64,000 bases of DNA from Geopseudomonas sagittaria. Its GTDB lineage: Bacteria > Pseudomonadota > Gammaproteobacteria > Pseudomonadales > Pseudomonadaceae. The notes beneath the pieces were generated by a model. It saw only the letters and a program-made list of their open reading frames with translations, had not been told where the DNA came from and did not search any database. The stretch is from positions 310,001-374,000 of the forward strand of contig NZ_FOXM01000001.1 of NCBI RefSeq assembly GCF_900115715.1, in the 5' to 3' direction. Position 1 is the first letter of the stretch. Every line of letters begins with the position of its first letter. Below, piece by piece: positions 1-9,783 of this stretch. The translations under genes were made by a program, and so were the position numbers.

Positions 1-1597
1 GCGGCAGACAGCCGTAGACCGGCGCCGAGGCATCCACCCGCGCGGCGATGAAGGCGTCGCTGACCACCTGCGGCGCGCCCTGCAGCAACAGGCTGGCCTG
101 CAGTGCCACGGCGATCTCGCCGCACAGCTGGCGCGCGCGGTACTCCAGCCCCTCGCGATCCTGCAGGGCCAGCTTGAGGCGCAGCACCTGCGCCTTCAGC
201 CGCGCATCGCCGTGGCCGTCGCCCAGCTCGGCGAACAGCGCCTCGGCCACCGCCGGCACCTTCTCCAGGGTGCGCAGCACGTCGAGGCACTGCACGTTGC
301 CCGAGCCCTCCCAGATCGAGTTGACCGGCGCCTCGCGGTACAGCCGCGGCAGGATGCTTTCCTCGACGTAGCCGGCGCCGCCTAGGCACTCCTGCGCCTC
401 GCCGATGAACGCCGGCGCACGCTTGCACACCCAGTACTTGCCGACCGCGGTGAGCAGGCGGGCGAAGTGGCGCTCCTGCTCGTCCTCCGGGCGCTCCAGG
501 GCGTGGCCGAGGCGCAGGCTGAGGGCCAGCGCGGCCTCGCTGTCCAGGGCCAGGTCGGCCAGCACGTTCTGCATCAGCGGCTGCGCCTCGAGCACGCGAC
601 CGCCGACCTGGCGCTGCGCGCAGTGGTGCAGGGCCTGGCTCAGCGCCTGGCGCATCAGCGCCGCCGAGCCGGTCATGCAGTCGAAGCGGGTCAGCGCGAC
701 CATCTCGAGGATGGTGGCGATGCCACGGCCCTCCTCGCCGACCATCCAGGCCAGGGCGCCGCGGTACTCGAGCTCCGCCGAGGCGTTGCTGCGGTTGCCC
801 TGCTTGTCCTTGAGACGCTGGATATAGATGCGGTTGTGGCTGCCGTCCGGGCGCAGGCGCGGCAGCAGGAAGCAGCTCAGGCCCTGCTCGCTGTACGCCA
901 GGGTGAGGAAGGCGTCGGACATCGGCGCCGAGCAGAACCACTTGTGGCCGAGCAGCTCGTAGGCCTGCCCGGGACCGGGCGCGCCGAGGGCGAAGGCGCG
1001 GGTGCTGTTGGCGCGCAGGTCGGTGCCGCCTTGCTTCTCGGTCAGCGCCATGCCCAGGGTCAGGCCGCGCTTTTCCCCGGCCGGCAGCGGACGCGGGTCG
1101 TAGTCGAGGCTGAGGATCCCCGGCAGCCAGGCCTCGGCCAGCTCGGGCTGGCGGCGCAGCACGGCGACGCCGGCGCAGGTCATGGTCAGCGGGCAGGCGC
1201 TGCCGGCCTCGGCCTGGTTGTGCAGGTAGAACAGCCCGGCGCGCAGCGCCTGGGCGCCGGGGCGCGGCTCGCGCCAGGGCAGCGCGTGCAGGCCGTGGCT
1301 GATCCCCGCCTGCAGCAGGCGGTGCCAGGCCGGATGGAACTCCACCTGATCGATGCGGTAGCCGAAGCGGTCGTGGCTGTGCAGCTCGGGCGGCTGGCGA
1401 TTGGCGGCGAAGCCGGCGGCCAGCAGCGGGCCGCCGGCCAGCTCGCCGTACTCCGCCAGGCGCGCCTCGCCCCAGCCGGCACCGAAGCGCTGCAGCCACT
1501 CCTGCAGCGGTCGGTCGCCGCGGTACAGGTTGCTGCCGTCCAGCGGGGTCGGCTGGTTGGTGACTGTGTGGGTTTCCGCGTATTGCTCCAGACTCAT
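1..1597 (-). CDS. aidB: AidB-like acyl-CoA dehydrogenase, 3' end outside window
   Basis: A flavin-dependent acyl-CoA dehydrogenase-fold protein of the AidB branch, which in E. coli belongs to the adaptive response to alkylation damage. The frame is open from the ATG at 1597 to the window edge, giving 532 codons; the family is about 540-550 residues, so only a few C-terminal residues are missing. Family segments are visible: an N-terminal TVTNQPTPLDGSNLY-type motif, MALTEKQGGTD near the FAD/substrate region, YELLGHKWFCSAP, RLKDKQGNRSNAS, and VNSIWEGSGNVQCLDVLR. A strong GGAGGTGG ribosome-binding site precedes the start. It is transcribed divergently from thiD. Whether it is Ada-regulated cannot be seen here. 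Confidence 0.9.
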   Translation of the reverse strand, partial: MSLEQYAETHTVTNQPTPLDGSNLYRGDRPLQEWLQRFGAGWGEARLAEYGELAGGPLLAAGFAANRQPPELHSHDRFGYRIDQVEFHPAWHRLLQAGISHGLHALPWREPRPGAQALRAGLFYLHNQAEAGSACPLTMTCAGVAVLRRQPELAEAWLPGILSLDYDPRPLPAGEKRGLTLGMALTEKQGGTDLRANSTRAFALGAPGPGQAYELLGHKWFCSAPMSDAFLTLAYSEQGLSCFLLPRLRPDGSHNRIYIQRLKDKQGNRSNASAELEYRGALAWMVGEEGRGIATILEMVALTRFDCMTGSAALMRQALSQALHHCAQRQVGGRVLEAQPLMQNVLADLALDSEAALALSLRLGHALERPEDEQERHFARLLTAVGKYWVCKRAPAFIGEAQECLGGAGYVEESILPRLYREAPVNSIWEGSGNVQCLDVLRTLEKVPAVAEALFAELGDGHGDARLKAQVLRLKLALQDREGLEYRARQLCGEIAVALQASLLLQGAPQVVSDAFIAARVDASAPVYGCLP

Positions 1598-1721
1598 CGT
1601 CCACCTCCGCCATGCTGCATCTGTTGCAGTGAAGCAGAACCATCCGTTTTCGCCCGCCAGCCCCCTCTGGCCGGCCGGTTCGGGCAGCCAGCCGCGCGAC
1701 TTTGATGTAAGCTCGACAGCC

Positions 1722-2519
1722 ATGAACAGATACCCTTCGCGCCCCGTTGTCCTCTGTCTTTCCGGCCACGACCCCAGTGGCGGCGCCGGCCTGCAGGCGG
1801 ACATCGAAGCCCTGCTCGCCCAGGGCTGCCACGCTGCGCCTGCGGTCACCGCACTGACCGTTCAGGACACCGTCAATGTCAGCGACTTTCGCGTCCTCGA
1901 CCGCGCCTGGGTGCTCGCCCAGGCCCATGCGGTGATCAGCGACCTGCCTGTCGCCGCGGTCAAGCTGGGCATGCTCGGCTCGCTGGAAATGGTCGACACC
2001 GTGGTCGAGATCATGCAGTCGCTGCCCGGCGTGCCGCTGGTCTGCGATCCGGTGCTGCGCGCCGGCGGTGGCGGCGCCCTCGGCAAGGACGAGGTCGGCT
2101 ACGCCATGCGCGAACGCCTGCTGCCGCTGTGCCGCATCGCCACGCCGAACCTGCCGGAAGCGCGCATCCTCGCCGAACTGCCCGAGGGCAGCGCCGACCA
2201 GTGCGCCGCCAGACTGCTGGCGCACTGCGAGCACCTGCTGATCACCGGCGGCCATGGCGACGAGCACGAGGTGCACAACCGCCTGTACTCGCGCGACGGC
2301 AGCCAGCACACCTTCACCTGCATGCGCCTGCCCGGCAGCTACCACGGTTCCGGCTGCACCCTGGCCAGCACCCTGGCCGGGCGCCTGGCGCTGGGCGAGG
2401 AGCTGGTCAGCGCGGTGCGCACCGCGCTTGCCTACACCTGGCGCACCCTGCGCGATGCCGAGCAGCCCGGTCACGGCCAGTACGTGCCGCGCCGCCTGCC
2501 GCTGGATTTCTGCTCCTGA
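1722..2519 (+). CDS. thiD: Hydroxymethylpyrimidine / phosphomethylpyrimidine kinase ThiD
   Basis: A cytosolic ribokinase-family kinase of 265 residues that phosphorylates HMP and then HMP-P to HMP-PP, the pyrimidine half of thiamine. The N-terminal [17 protein letters not shown] segment is the substrate-binding signature. [15 protein letters not shown] near the C-terminus carries the anion hole and catalytic Cys typical of ThiD. The ATG at 1722 gives the usual N-terminus; the same frame is open further upstream but lacks family similarity there. It is followed 37 nt later by thiE, which joins the HMP-PP made here to the thiazole moiety. Confidence 0.95.
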   Translation: MNRYPSRPVVLCLSGHDPSGGAGLQADIEALLAQGCHAAPAVTALTVQDTVNVSDFRVLDRAWVLAQAHAVISDLPVAAVKLGMLGSLEMVDTVVEIMQSLPGVPLVCDPVLRAGGGGALGKDEVGYAMRERLLPLCRIATPNLPEARILAELPEGSADQCAARLLAHCEHLLITGGHGDEHEVHNRLYSRDGSQHTFTCMRLPGSYHGSGCTLASTLAGRLALGEELVSAVRTALAYTWRTLRDAEQPGHGQYVPRRLPLDFCS

Positions 2520-2556
2520 CCCTTACTGCCGTGACTCCTTGCCTGGAACAGCGCCG

Positions 2557-3189
2557 ATGAAAACCCTGCGCGGACTCTACGCCATCACCGACAGCCAGCT
2601 GCTGGCCGATGGCCGCCTGCTGCCCTACGTCGAAGCCGCGCTCAAGGGCGGGGCGAAGCTGCTGCAATACCGCGACAAGTCCGAGGACGCCGCACGTCGC
2701 CTGCGCCAGGCCGAGGCGCTGCGCGAGCTGTGCCTGCGCCACGGCGCGCAGCTGATCATCAACGACGACGCCGAGCTGGCCGCGCGCCTGGGCGTCGGCC
2801 TGCACCTGGGCCAGGAGGACGGCTCGCTGGCCGTCGCGCGCGCCCTGCTCGGCCGCGACGCGATCATCGGCGCCACCTGCCACGCGCGCCTGGAGCTGGC
2901 CGAGCAGGCCCGCCAGGAAGGCGCCAGCTACATCGCCTTCGGCCGCTTCTTCGACTCGCAGACCAAGCCCGGCGCGCCGGCCGCCACCCCCGAACTGCTC
3001 GAGCAGGCCCGCGCCCGCTTCCGCCTGCCGATCGTCGCCATCGGCGGCGTGACCCTGGACAACGCGCCAGCACTGATCAACCGCGGCGCCAGCATGGTCG
3101 CGGTGATCCATGCCCTGTTCGCCGCCGAGAATGCCGCCGAAGTCGAGCGCCGCGCGCGCGCCTTCAGCCAACTGTTCGCCGACATCTGA
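2557..3189 (+). CDS. thiE: Thiamine-phosphate synthase ThiE
   Basis: A TIM-barrel enzyme of 210 residues that condenses HMP-PP with thiazole phosphate to give thiamine monophosphate and pyrophosphate. Visible family segments include GLYAITD at the start, [30 protein letters not shown], a TKPGAP loop after FGRFFDS, and IGGVTLDN near the end. The [10 protein letters not shown] stretch replaces the more widespread GxVFPTxTK form of the same loop. It lies between thiD and hemL on the same strand with short gaps (37 and 19 nt), so co-transcription is likely. Confidence 0.95.
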   Translation: MKTLRGLYAITDSQLLADGRLLPYVEAALKGGAKLLQYRDKSEDAARRLRQAEALRELCLRHGAQLIINDDAELAARLGVGLHLGQEDGSLAVARALLGRDAIIGATCHARLELAEQARQEGASYIAFGRFFDSQTKPGAPAATPELLEQARARFRLPIVAIGGVTLDNAPALINRGASMVAVIHALFAAENAAEVERRARAFSQLFADI

Positions 3190-3208
3190 CCTTTCGAGAG
3201 ACTTTTCC

Positions 3209-4498
3209 ATGTCCCGCTCCGAGATCCTGTTCCACAACGCCCAGAAGCACATCCCCGGCGGCGTCAACTCGCCGGTGCGCGCCTTCCGCAGCGTCGGCGG
3301 CACTCCGCTGTTCTTCAAGCATGCCGAAGGCGCCTACGTCACCGACGAGGACGATAAGCGCTACGTCGACTACGTCGGTTCCTGGGGGCCGATGATCCTC
3401 GGCCACAGCCATCCGGCGGTGCTCGACGCGGTGCGCGAGCAGCTGCAGCACGGCCTGTCCTATGGCGCACCGACCGCCATGGAAACCGAGATGGCCGAGC
3501 TGGTGTGCAGCCTGGTGCCGTCGATGGAGATGGTGCGCATGGTCAGCTCCGGCACCGAGGCGACCATGAGCGCCATCCGCCTGGCCCGCGGCTACACCGG
3601 GCGCGACAGCATCATCAAGTTCGAGGGCTGCTACCACGGCCACTCCGACAGCCTGCTGGTCAAGGCCGGCTCCGGAGCGCTGACCCAGGGCGTGCCCAGC
3701 TCCGCAGGGGTGCCGGCGGACTTCGCCAAGCACACCCTGACCCTGCCGTTCAACGACATCAACGCGGTGGAACAGACCTTGGCCGAAGTCGGCCAGAGCG
3801 TGGCGTGCATCATCGTCGAGCCGGTGGCCGGCAACATGAACTGCGTGCCGCCGGCGCCGGGCTTCCTCGAGGGCCTGCGCACGCTGTGCGATGCGCACGG
3901 CGTGGTGCTGATCTTCGACGAGGTGATGACCGGCTTCCGCGTCGCCCTCGGCGGCGCCCAGGCCCACTACGGCATCACCCCGGACCTGTCGACCTTCGGC
4001 AAGATCGTCGGCGGCGGCATGCCGGTCGGCTGCTTCGGCGGCAAGCGCGCGATCATGGAATGCATCGCCCCGCTCGGCCCGGTCTACCAGGCCGGCACCC
4101 TGTCCGGCAACCCGCTGGCGATGGCCGCCGGCCTGACCACCCTCAAGCTGATCAGCCGCCCGGGCTTCCACGTCGAACTGAGCGACTACACTGCACGCAT
4201 GCTCGACGGCCTGCAGCAGCGCGCCGCCGCCGCCGGCATCCCGTTCGTCACCACCCAGGCCGGCGGCATGTTCGGCCTGTACTTCAGCGGCGCCGACGAC
4301 ATCGTCACCTTCAATGACGTGATGGCCAGCGACGCCGAGCGCTTCAAGCGCTTCTTCCACCTGATGCTGGACGGCGGCGTGTACCTGGCGCCGAGTGCCT
4401 TCGAGGCCGGCTTCACCTCCATCGCCCACGGCGACGCCGAGCTGAAGATCACCCTGGACGCCGCCGAGCGGGCCTTTGCCGAACTGAGCAAGGGTTGA
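3209..4498 (+). CDS. hemL: Glutamate-1-semialdehyde 2,1-aminomutase HemL
   Basis: A PLP-dependent class III aminotransferase-fold enzyme of 429 residues that isomerises glutamate-1-semialdehyde to 5-aminolevulinate, the first committed tetrapyrrole precursor of the C5 pathway. Key segments are [13 protein letters not shown] at the N-terminus, [24 protein letters not shown], the FDEVMTGFR motif, and [14 protein letters not shown] with the PLP-binding lysine. The ATG at 3209 is chosen because the homologous region starts at MSRSEILF. A long perfect inverted repeat starts 4 nt after the stop and probably ends the thiD-thiE-hemL unit. Confidence 0.97.
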   Translation: MSRSEILFHNAQKHIPGGVNSPVRAFRSVGGTPLFFKHAEGAYVTDEDDKRYVDYVGSWGPMILGHSHPAVLDAVREQLQHGLSYGAPTAMETEMAELVCSLVPSMEMVRMVSSGTEATMSAIRLARGYTGRDSIIKFEGCYHGHSDSLLVKAGSGALTQGVPSSAGVPADFAKHTLTLPFNDINAVEQTLAEVGQSVACIIVEPVAGNMNCVPPAPGFLEGLRTLCDAHGVVLIFDEVMTGFRVALGGAQAHYGITPDLSTFGKIVGGGMPVGCFGGKRAIMECIAPLGPVYQAGTLSGNPLAMAAGLTTLKLISRPGFHVELSDYTARMLDGLQQRAAAAGIPFVTTQAGGMFGLYFSGADDIVTFNDVMASDAERFKRFFHLMLDGGVYLAPSAFEAGFTSIAHGDAELKITLDAAERAFAELSKG

Positions 4499-4502
4499 AC
4501 CT

Positions 4503-4541
4503 GCGGCACGGACGCCCCGCCTTGCGGGGCGTCCGTGCCGC
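4503..4541 (+). terminator. Hairpin after hemL
   Basis: A perfect 18-bp inverted repeat (4503-4520 and 4524-4541) with a 3-nt loop begins just after the hemL stop codon. There is no clear T-tract, so it may act as an attenuating or mRNA-protecting hairpin rather than a classical intrinsic terminator. Confidence 0.65.
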
Positions 4542-4694
4542 AAACTGCGCCGGCCGGCAGATACTGGCCAATGGCCGGCAGGAAAAGCCGCTATTGCCCC
4601 TGTCATGACCCGGCCGCTTATTCCATAATGGGAACGCCAGCACGCCACGCTGGCCGAGCCTCCGCCCGCCGAACCAGGAGATGTCCGGATCGCC

Positions 4695-5243
4695 ATGAAC
4701 CGTGCTGGCTGCACCCTGCTGATGGGTTGCCTGTTGTCGACCGCCCCGCTGCTTGGCCATGCCGAGAGCAACTCCCTGCTGATTCCGGCGACCAGCCGCT
4801 GCGTGCTCGATACCCGCCCCGAGGATCTCGGGCAGGCGCTGGCCCACTGCCGCAGCCTGGCGGAGAGTGGCGACAGCCAGGCGCAGTACGAGCTGGGCGA
4901 ATACTTCTACGATGCCAGCCGTCACCCGCAGGACCTGCCGCAAGCGCTGCACTGGTACGAGCAGGCCTCGCTGCAAGGCCATGCCGAAGCGCAGCTGCGC
5001 CTCGGCACGCTGTTCTGGCGCGGCGAAGGCGTGCCGGCCAACAAGGTGCAGGCTTACGTGGTGCTGAAGATGGCGGCGGTCAACGGCGCCGAAGAGGCGA
5101 TGGACAGCGCCGACCTGGTCGCCGAAGAGATGAACCGCGAGCAGCTGGAGCAGGCCAACCGCGTGCTCGGCGAGATCTTCCGCAACTACCTGCAGGAGCT
5201 GCAGGCCAGCGACATGCGCTCGCCGTTCGCACCGCTGCCCTGA
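4695..5243 (+). CDS. Exported Sel1-repeat (TPR-like) protein
   Basis: A 182-residue protein with a cleavable-type signal peptide (MNRAGCTLLMGCLLS... ending near HAES) followed by Sel1-like helical repeats. SGDSQAQYELGEYFYDA and GHAEAQLRLGTLFWRGEGV are two recognisable copies of the 36-residue repeat. A third, weaker copy is built around NKVQAYVVLKMAAVNGAEEAM. Such proteins are periplasmic interaction scaffolds; the partner is not visible here. A CCAGGAGA-type ribosome-binding site lies about 15 nt before the ATG. In P. aeruginosa a hypothetical gene holds the same place between hemL and miaB. No specific function is claimed. Confidence 0.85.
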   Translation: MNRAGCTLLMGCLLSTAPLLGHAESNSLLIPATSRCVLDTRPEDLGQALAHCRSLAESGDSQAQYELGEYFYDASRHPQDLPQALHWYEQASLQGHAEAQLRLGTLFWRGEGVPANKVQAYVVLKMAAVNGAEEAMDSADLVAEEMNREQLEQANRVLGEIFRNYLQELQASDMRSPFAPLP

Positions 5244-5381
5244 GGGCAGCCGCGCGCGCTGGATCCGACTTGCAGGAGGCGCGCCCTCGCGGCACTGCGA
5301 GCCATCAGGCCGGCCCAACCGCTAGAGCATCGCCCCGAGGTCGGGCCTCCCACCAGAGCTGCGAATCATCCGCTATGCCTA

Positions 5382-5708
5382 TCAGCGCTCCGGCATCGGC
5401 GGCATGGGGAACGGCATGACATTGCTGCCGCCCTTGGCCTCGCTGATCTTCGCCGTGCCCAGGCGCTCGACCTCGTCGATGCGGATGATCGCGTGCATCG
5501 GCACGAAGCTGCGCAGCACGCCGTCGAACTGCGCCTTGAGCTTCTCCTCGCTGGGATCGACCACCACCTGGGTGCGCTCGCCGAAGACGAATTCCTCGAT
5601 CTCCAGGAAGCCCCACAGGTCGCTCTGGTAGATGGCCTTGGCGTACATCTCGTACACCTGACCCTGGTTGAGGAAAATCACCTTGAAGATGGGGGCGGGC
5701 TTGCTCAT
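5382..5708 (-). CDS. DUF1820 family protein
   Basis: A small conserved protein of 108 residues and unknown function, common next to miaB in gammaproteobacteria. Recognisable segments are PIFKVIFLNQGQVYEMYAK at the N-terminus, WGFLEIEEFVFGE, and IRIDEVERLGTAKIS. The tail is rich in Met and Pro. The ATG at 5708 is preferred over an upstream in-frame start at 5756 because family similarity begins at MSKPAPIFK. It is divergent from miaB and convergent with the Sel1-repeat gene. It has no signal peptide or membrane segment, so it is probably cytosolic. Confidence 0.85.
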   Translation of the reverse strand: MSKPAPIFKVIFLNQGQVYEMYAKAIYQSDLWGFLEIEEFVFGERTQVVVDPSEEKLKAQFDGVLRSFVPMHAIIRIDEVERLGTAKISEAKGGSNVMPFPMPPMPER

Positions 5709-5837
5709 GGTTTGACGAACCGACGGGGACTGCGGGAAAGGCGCGCATGTTAGCACGTCCTTCTGGCCGCCAAGCCTAGGAAGGCCCGGCGGCGCTCCCT
5801 ATAATGCGCGGTCCATTGATCCTCCCGACGAGCACCC

Positions 5838-7178
5838 ATGGCCAAGAAGCTTTTCATCGAAACCCACGGCTGCCAGATGAACGAGTACGACAGCTCGCGC
5901 ATGGCCGACCTGCTGGGCGAACATCAAGCCCTGGAGCTGACCGAGCGCCCGGAAGAGGCCGACGTCATCCTGCTCAACACCTGCTCGATCCGCGAAAAGG
6001 CCCAGGAGCGGGTGTTCTCCCAGCTCGGCCGCTGGCGCGAGCTGAAACAGCAGAACCCGGCGCTGGTGATCGGTGTCGGCGGCTGCGTGGCCAGCCAGGA
6101 AGGCTCGGCGATCCGCGAGCGTGCGCCCTACGTCGACGTGGTGTTCGGCCCGCAGACCCTGCACCGCCTGCCGGAGATGATCGACGCCGCGCGCAGCACC
6201 AAGAAGCCCCAGGTGGACATCTCCTTCCCCGAGATCGAGAAGTTCGACCGCCTGCCCGAGCCGCGCGTCGACGGCCCCAGCGCCTTCGTCTCGGTGATGG
6301 AAGGCTGCAGCAAGTACTGCACCTTCTGCGTGGTGCCCTACACCCGCGGCGAGGAAGTCAGCCGGCCGCTGGCCGACGTGCTCAGCGAGGTCGTGCACCT
6401 CGCCGAGAACGGCGTGCGCGAGGTGAACCTGCTCGGCCAGAACGTCAACGGCTACCGCGGCGATGCCGGCGACGGGCGCAGCGCCGACTTCGCCGAGCTG
6501 CTCCATGCGGTGGCGGCGATCGACGGCATCGAGCGCATCCGCTATACCACCAGCCATCCGCTGGAGTTCTCCGACGCCATCATCCAGGCCCACGCCGAGA
6601 TTCCCCAGTTGGTGAAGTTCGTCCACCTGCCGGTGCAGTCGGGCTCCGACCGCATCCTCGCGGCGATGAAGCGCAACCACACCGCCCTCGAGTACAAGTC
6701 GCGGATCCGCAAGCTCAAGGCCGCGGTGCCGGACATCAGCATCAGCTCGGACTTCATCGTCGGCTTCCCCGGCGAGACCGAGCGGGACTTCGAGCAGACC
6801 ATGAAGCTGATCGAGGAGGTCGGCTTCGACTTCTCCTACTCGTTCGTCTACAGCGCCCGCCCCGGCACCCCGGCCGCGGATCTCGCCGACGACACCCCGG
6901 AGGAGGTGAAGAAGCAGCGCCTGGCGATCCTCCAGGCGCGCCTCAGCCAGCAGGGCTTCGAGATCAGCCGGCGCATGGTCGGCTCGACCCAGCGCATCCT
7001 GGTCAGCGACTACTCGAAGAAGGACCCCGGCCTGCTACAGGGCCGCACCGAGAACAACCGGGTGGTCAACTTCCGCTCCAGCAACCCGCGCCTGATCGGC
7101 CAGTTCGTCGACGTGCACATTGACGAGGCGCTGCCGCACTCGCTGCGCGGCAGCCTGCTCGGCGAAAGCGGCGCCTGA
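5838..7178 (+). CDS. miaB: tRNA-2-methylthio-N6-dimethylallyladenosine synthase MiaB
   Basis: A radical-SAM methylthiotransferase of 446 residues that converts i6A37 to ms2i6A37 in tRNAs reading UNN codons. The N-terminal auxiliary cluster cysteines are C12, C49 and C83. The radical-SAM CxxxCxxC is C157, C161 and C164 (GCSKYCTFC). A C-terminal TRAM domain follows ([15 protein letters not shown] to the end). It acts downstream of MiaA, whose gene lies at the other end of this window. It heads a run with ybeZ, ybeY, corC and lnt. Confidence 0.98.
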   Translation: MAKKLFIETHGCQMNEYDSSRMADLLGEHQALELTERPEEADVILLNTCSIREKAQERVFSQLGRWRELKQQNPALVIGVGGCVASQEGSAIRERAPYVDVVFGPQTLHRLPEMIDAARSTKKPQVDISFPEIEKFDRLPEPRVDGPSAFVSVMEGCSKYCTFCVVPYTRGEEVSRPLADVLSEVVHLAENGVREVNLLGQNVNGYRGDAGDGRSADFAELLHAVAAIDGIERIRYTTSHPLEFSDAIIQAHAEIPQLVKFVHLPVQSGSDRILAAMKRNHTALEYKSRIRKLKAAVPDISISSDFIVGFPGETERDFEQTMKLIEEVGFDFSYSFVYSARPGTPAADLADDTPEEVKKQRLAILQARLSQQGFEISRRMVGSTQRILVSDYSKKDPGLLQGRTENNRVVNFRSSNPRLIGQFVDVHIDEALPHSLRGSLLGESGA

Positions 7179-7313
7179 TACCGCGCCAGCCCGCGGTGCC
7201 GGCCCCCATGGCCGGCACCGCACGACCTCCCGACCATGGCAGCGCTTTCCCCCCCGGGCACCTGCGGTTATTCTTCATCCATCACTCAGCCGAATGGCGG
7301 CCAACAGAAGACC

Positions 7314-8336
7314 TTGAACGCTCCCCTGGAACACCATCGCTTCATCCTGGAACCCTTCGAAGCACGCCGCTTCGCCAACCTCTGCGGACAGTTCGACGAG
7401 CATCTGCGCCTGATCGAACAACGCCTGGCCATCGAGATCCGCAATCGCGGCAACCAGTTCGAACTGGTCGGCGATGTCCAGCGCACCCAGACCGCCGAGC
7501 GCCTGCTGCGCCGCCTGTACCGCGAAACCCACAACGGCACCGAGCTGAGCCCGGAGATCGTCCACCTGTTCCTGCAGGAATCCGGCCTCGAAGACATCGC
7601 CATGCCCGGACAGGTGTCGAGCGTCACGCTGAAGACCCGCAAGGTGCACATCACCCCGCGCGGCACCAACCAGCAGCGCTACGTCAAGGCAATCCTCGAC
7701 AACGACATCAACTTCGGCATCGGCCCGGCCGGCACCGGCAAGACCTACCTGGCGGTGGCCTGCGCGGTGGACGCCCTGGAACGCGAGCAGGTGCGCCGCA
7801 TCCTGCTGGTGCGCCCGGCGGTGGAAGCCGGTGAGAAGCTCGGCTTCCTGCCCGGCGACCTGGCGCAGAAGATCGACCCCTACCTGCGCCCGCTGTACGA
7901 CGCCCTCTACGAGATGCTCGGCTTCGAGCAGGTGGCCAAGCTGATCGAGAAGCAGGTGATCGAGATCGCCCCGCTGGCCTACATGCGCGGACGTACCCTG
8001 AACAACAGCTTCATCATCCTCGACGAGAGCCAGAACACCACCCTGGAACAGATGAAGATGTTCCTCACCCGCATCGGCTTCGGTTCCACCGCGGTGATCA
8101 CCGGCGACGTCACCCAGGTCGACCTGCCGCGCGGCACCAAGTCGGGCCTCGCCCACGTGGTCGAGGTGCTGCGCGACGTGCCGGGGATCAGCTTCACCCA
8201 CTTCAAGGCCAAAGACGTGGTGCGCCACCCGCTGGTGCAACGCATCGTCGAGGCCTACGACCGCCACGAGCAGCGCCTGCAGGGCCTGGACGCCAGCGCC
8301 GGCGAACGCGAGAGGAACGACCGCGATGCAGGTTGA
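7314..8336 (+). CDS. ybeZ: PhoH-like ATPase YbeZ
   Basis: A PhoH-family P-loop ATPase of 340 residues, linked by context and family knowledge to YbeY and 16S rRNA processing. Walker A is [29 protein letters not shown] and the Walker B segment [11 protein letters not shown] follow. The start is inferred to be TTG at 7314, giving [10 protein letters not shown] as in Pseudomonas homologues. The frame is open to 7236, but the extra 26 residues look like untranslated leader. The 3' end overlaps ybeY by 11 nt, which suggests translational coupling. Confidence 0.92.
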   Translation: MNAPLEHHRFILEPFEARRFANLCGQFDEHLRLIEQRLAIEIRNRGNQFELVGDVQRTQTAERLLRRLYRETHNGTELSPEIVHLFLQESGLEDIAMPGQVSSVTLKTRKVHITPRGTNQQRYVKAILDNDINFGIGPAGTGKTYLAVACAVDALEREQVRRILLVRPAVEAGEKLGFLPGDLAQKIDPYLRPLYDALYEMLGFEQVAKLIEKQVIEIAPLAYMRGRTLNNSFIILDESQNTTLEQMKMFLTRIGFGSTAVITGDVTQVDLPRGTKSGLAHVVEVLRDVPGISFTHFKAKDVVRHPLVQRIVEAYDRHEQRLQGLDASAGERERNDRDAG

Positions 8337-8805
8337 ACTGGATCTGCAGCTGGCCACCGAGGCCGCCAACCTGCCCAGCGAGGCGCAGCTGCGCCAGTGG
8401 TGCGAGCTGGCCCTGCGCCAGCGCAGCGCGCCGTCGGAGCTGACCATCCGCATCGTCGACGAAGCCGAAGGCCGCGAGCTCAACCTCACCTGGCGCGGCA
8501 AGGACTACGCTACCAACGTGCTGTCGTTCCCGGCCGAGATTCCCGAGGGTCCGGGCGGCGTTCCGCTGCTCGACATCCCGCTGCTCGGCGACCTGGTGAT
8601 CTGCGCCCAGGTGGTCGCCCGCGAGGCGGGCGAACAGGGCAAGAGTCTGGATGCCCACTGGGCACACCTGACCCTCCACGGCTGCCTGCACCTGCTCGGC
8701 TACGACCACATCGACGACGACGAAGCCGAGGAAATGGAAGCGCTGGAACGACAATTGCTGGCCGAACTTGGCTATCCCGACCCCTATGCGTGTGACGAAG
8801 AGTAA
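8326..8805 (+). CDS. ybeY: Endoribonuclease YbeY
   Basis: A metal-dependent single-strand endoribonuclease of 159 residues needed for 16S rRNA 3'-end maturation and late 70S quality control. The signature zinc motif HGxxHLxGYDH is present as [11 protein letters not shown] near residue 118, followed by the acidic DDDEAEEME helix. [14 protein letters not shown] in the middle is the second family block. It overlaps the end of ybeZ and is followed 6 nt later by corC, as in most gammaproteobacteria. Confidence 0.96.
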   Translation: MQVELDLQLATEAANLPSEAQLRQWCELALRQRSAPSELTIRIVDEAEGRELNLTWRGKDYATNVLSFPAEIPEGPGGVPLLDIPLLGDLVICAQVVAREAGEQGKSLDAHWAHLTLHGCLHLLGYDHIDDDEAEEMEALERQLLAELGYPDPYACDEE

Positions 8806-8811
8806 GGACAC

Positions 8812-9651
8812 ATGAGCGACGACCGATCGAGCCAGGGGCAGAAGTCCTGGCTGGAAAGAATCACCCAGGCTTTTGCCCATGAACCGAAAAGTCGCCAGGA
8901 GCTCCTCGAGGTCCTGCGTGACGCCCATGACAACAAGCTGCTCGACACCGAGGCGCTGGCGATCGTCGAAGGCGCCATCCAGGTCTCCGACCTGCAGGTG
9001 CGCGACATCATGATCCCGCGCTCGCAGATCATCACCATCAAGGCCAGCCAGAGCCCGCAGGAGTTCCTCCCCGCGGTCATCGAGGCCGCCCACTCGCGCT
9101 ACCCGGTGATCGGCGAGAACCTCGACGAGGTGCTCGGCATCCTGCTCGCCAAGGACCTGCTGCCGCTGCTGCTGCACGGCAACGAGCTGTCCTTCGACCT
9201 GCAGAAGATGCTCCGTCCGGCCACCTACGTGCCCGAATCCAAGCGCCTCAACGTGCTGCTGCGCGAGTTCCGCAGCACCCACAACCACATGGCCATCGTC
9301 ATCGACGAGTACGGCGGCGTCGCCGGCCTGGTGACCATCGAGGACGTGCTCGAGCAGATCGTCGGCGACATCGAGGACGAGCATGACGTCGAGGAAGACA
9401 GCTTCATCAAGGCGCTGCCCAGCGGCGACTTCATCGTCAAGGCGCTGACCCCGGTGGATGAATTCAACGAGTTCTTCGAGGCCGAGTTCTCCGAGGAGGA
9501 ATTCGACACCATCGGCGGCGTGGTGATGAGCGCCTTCGGCCACCTGCCCAAGCGCAACGAGGTGATCGAACTGGGCGACTTCCGCTGCCGGGTGCTGAAT
9601 GCCGACAGCCGGCGCATCCACCTGCTGCGCCTGACCCCGCGGGCGCGCTGA
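8812..9651 (+). CDS. corC: CorC/YbeX-type CBS-domain protein
   Basis: A 279-residue soluble protein of the HlyC/CorC family, linked to Mg2+/Co2+ efflux and, through its operon, to rRNA maturation. Two CBS domains are visible, the first starting at VRDIMIPRSQI and the second around ATYVPESKRLNVLLREFR to the EYGGVAGLVTIEDVLEQIVGDI motif. A CorC_HlyC domain closes the protein (FDTIGGVVMSAFGHLPKRNE). No transmembrane segment is present, in contrast to the DUF21-containing relatives. It lies between ybeY and lnt. Confidence 0.93.
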   Translation: MSDDRSSQGQKSWLERITQAFAHEPKSRQELLEVLRDAHDNKLLDTEALAIVEGAIQVSDLQVRDIMIPRSQIITIKASQSPQEFLPAVIEAAHSRYPVIGENLDEVLGILLAKDLLPLLLHGNELSFDLQKMLRPATYVPESKRLNVLLREFRSTHNHMAIVIDEYGGVAGLVTIEDVLEQIVGDIEDEHDVEEDSFIKALPSGDFIVKALTPVDEFNEFFEAEFSEEEFDTIGGVVMSAFGHLPKRNEVIELGDFRCRVLNADSRRIHLLRLTPRAR

Positions 9652-9673
9652 GGCACCGCGCCCAGCGTAAGCT

Positions 9674-9711
9674 GCTGAGCGCCCCCACGCTCCCGCGTGG
9701 GGGCGCTCAGC
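9674..9711 (+). terminator. Hairpin between corC and lnt
   Basis: A perfect 17-bp inverted repeat (9674-9690 / 9695-9711) with a TCCC loop lies 22 nt after the corC stop. No T-run follows. It could partly uncouple lnt from the upstream genes. Confidence 0.6.
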
Positions 9712-9783
9712 GTCCAGCCACGGCTACCCGCCCGCGCCCCGCTCCTTTAAGCTGCCCTGCCCCGCATTCTGCAAGGATTCCCC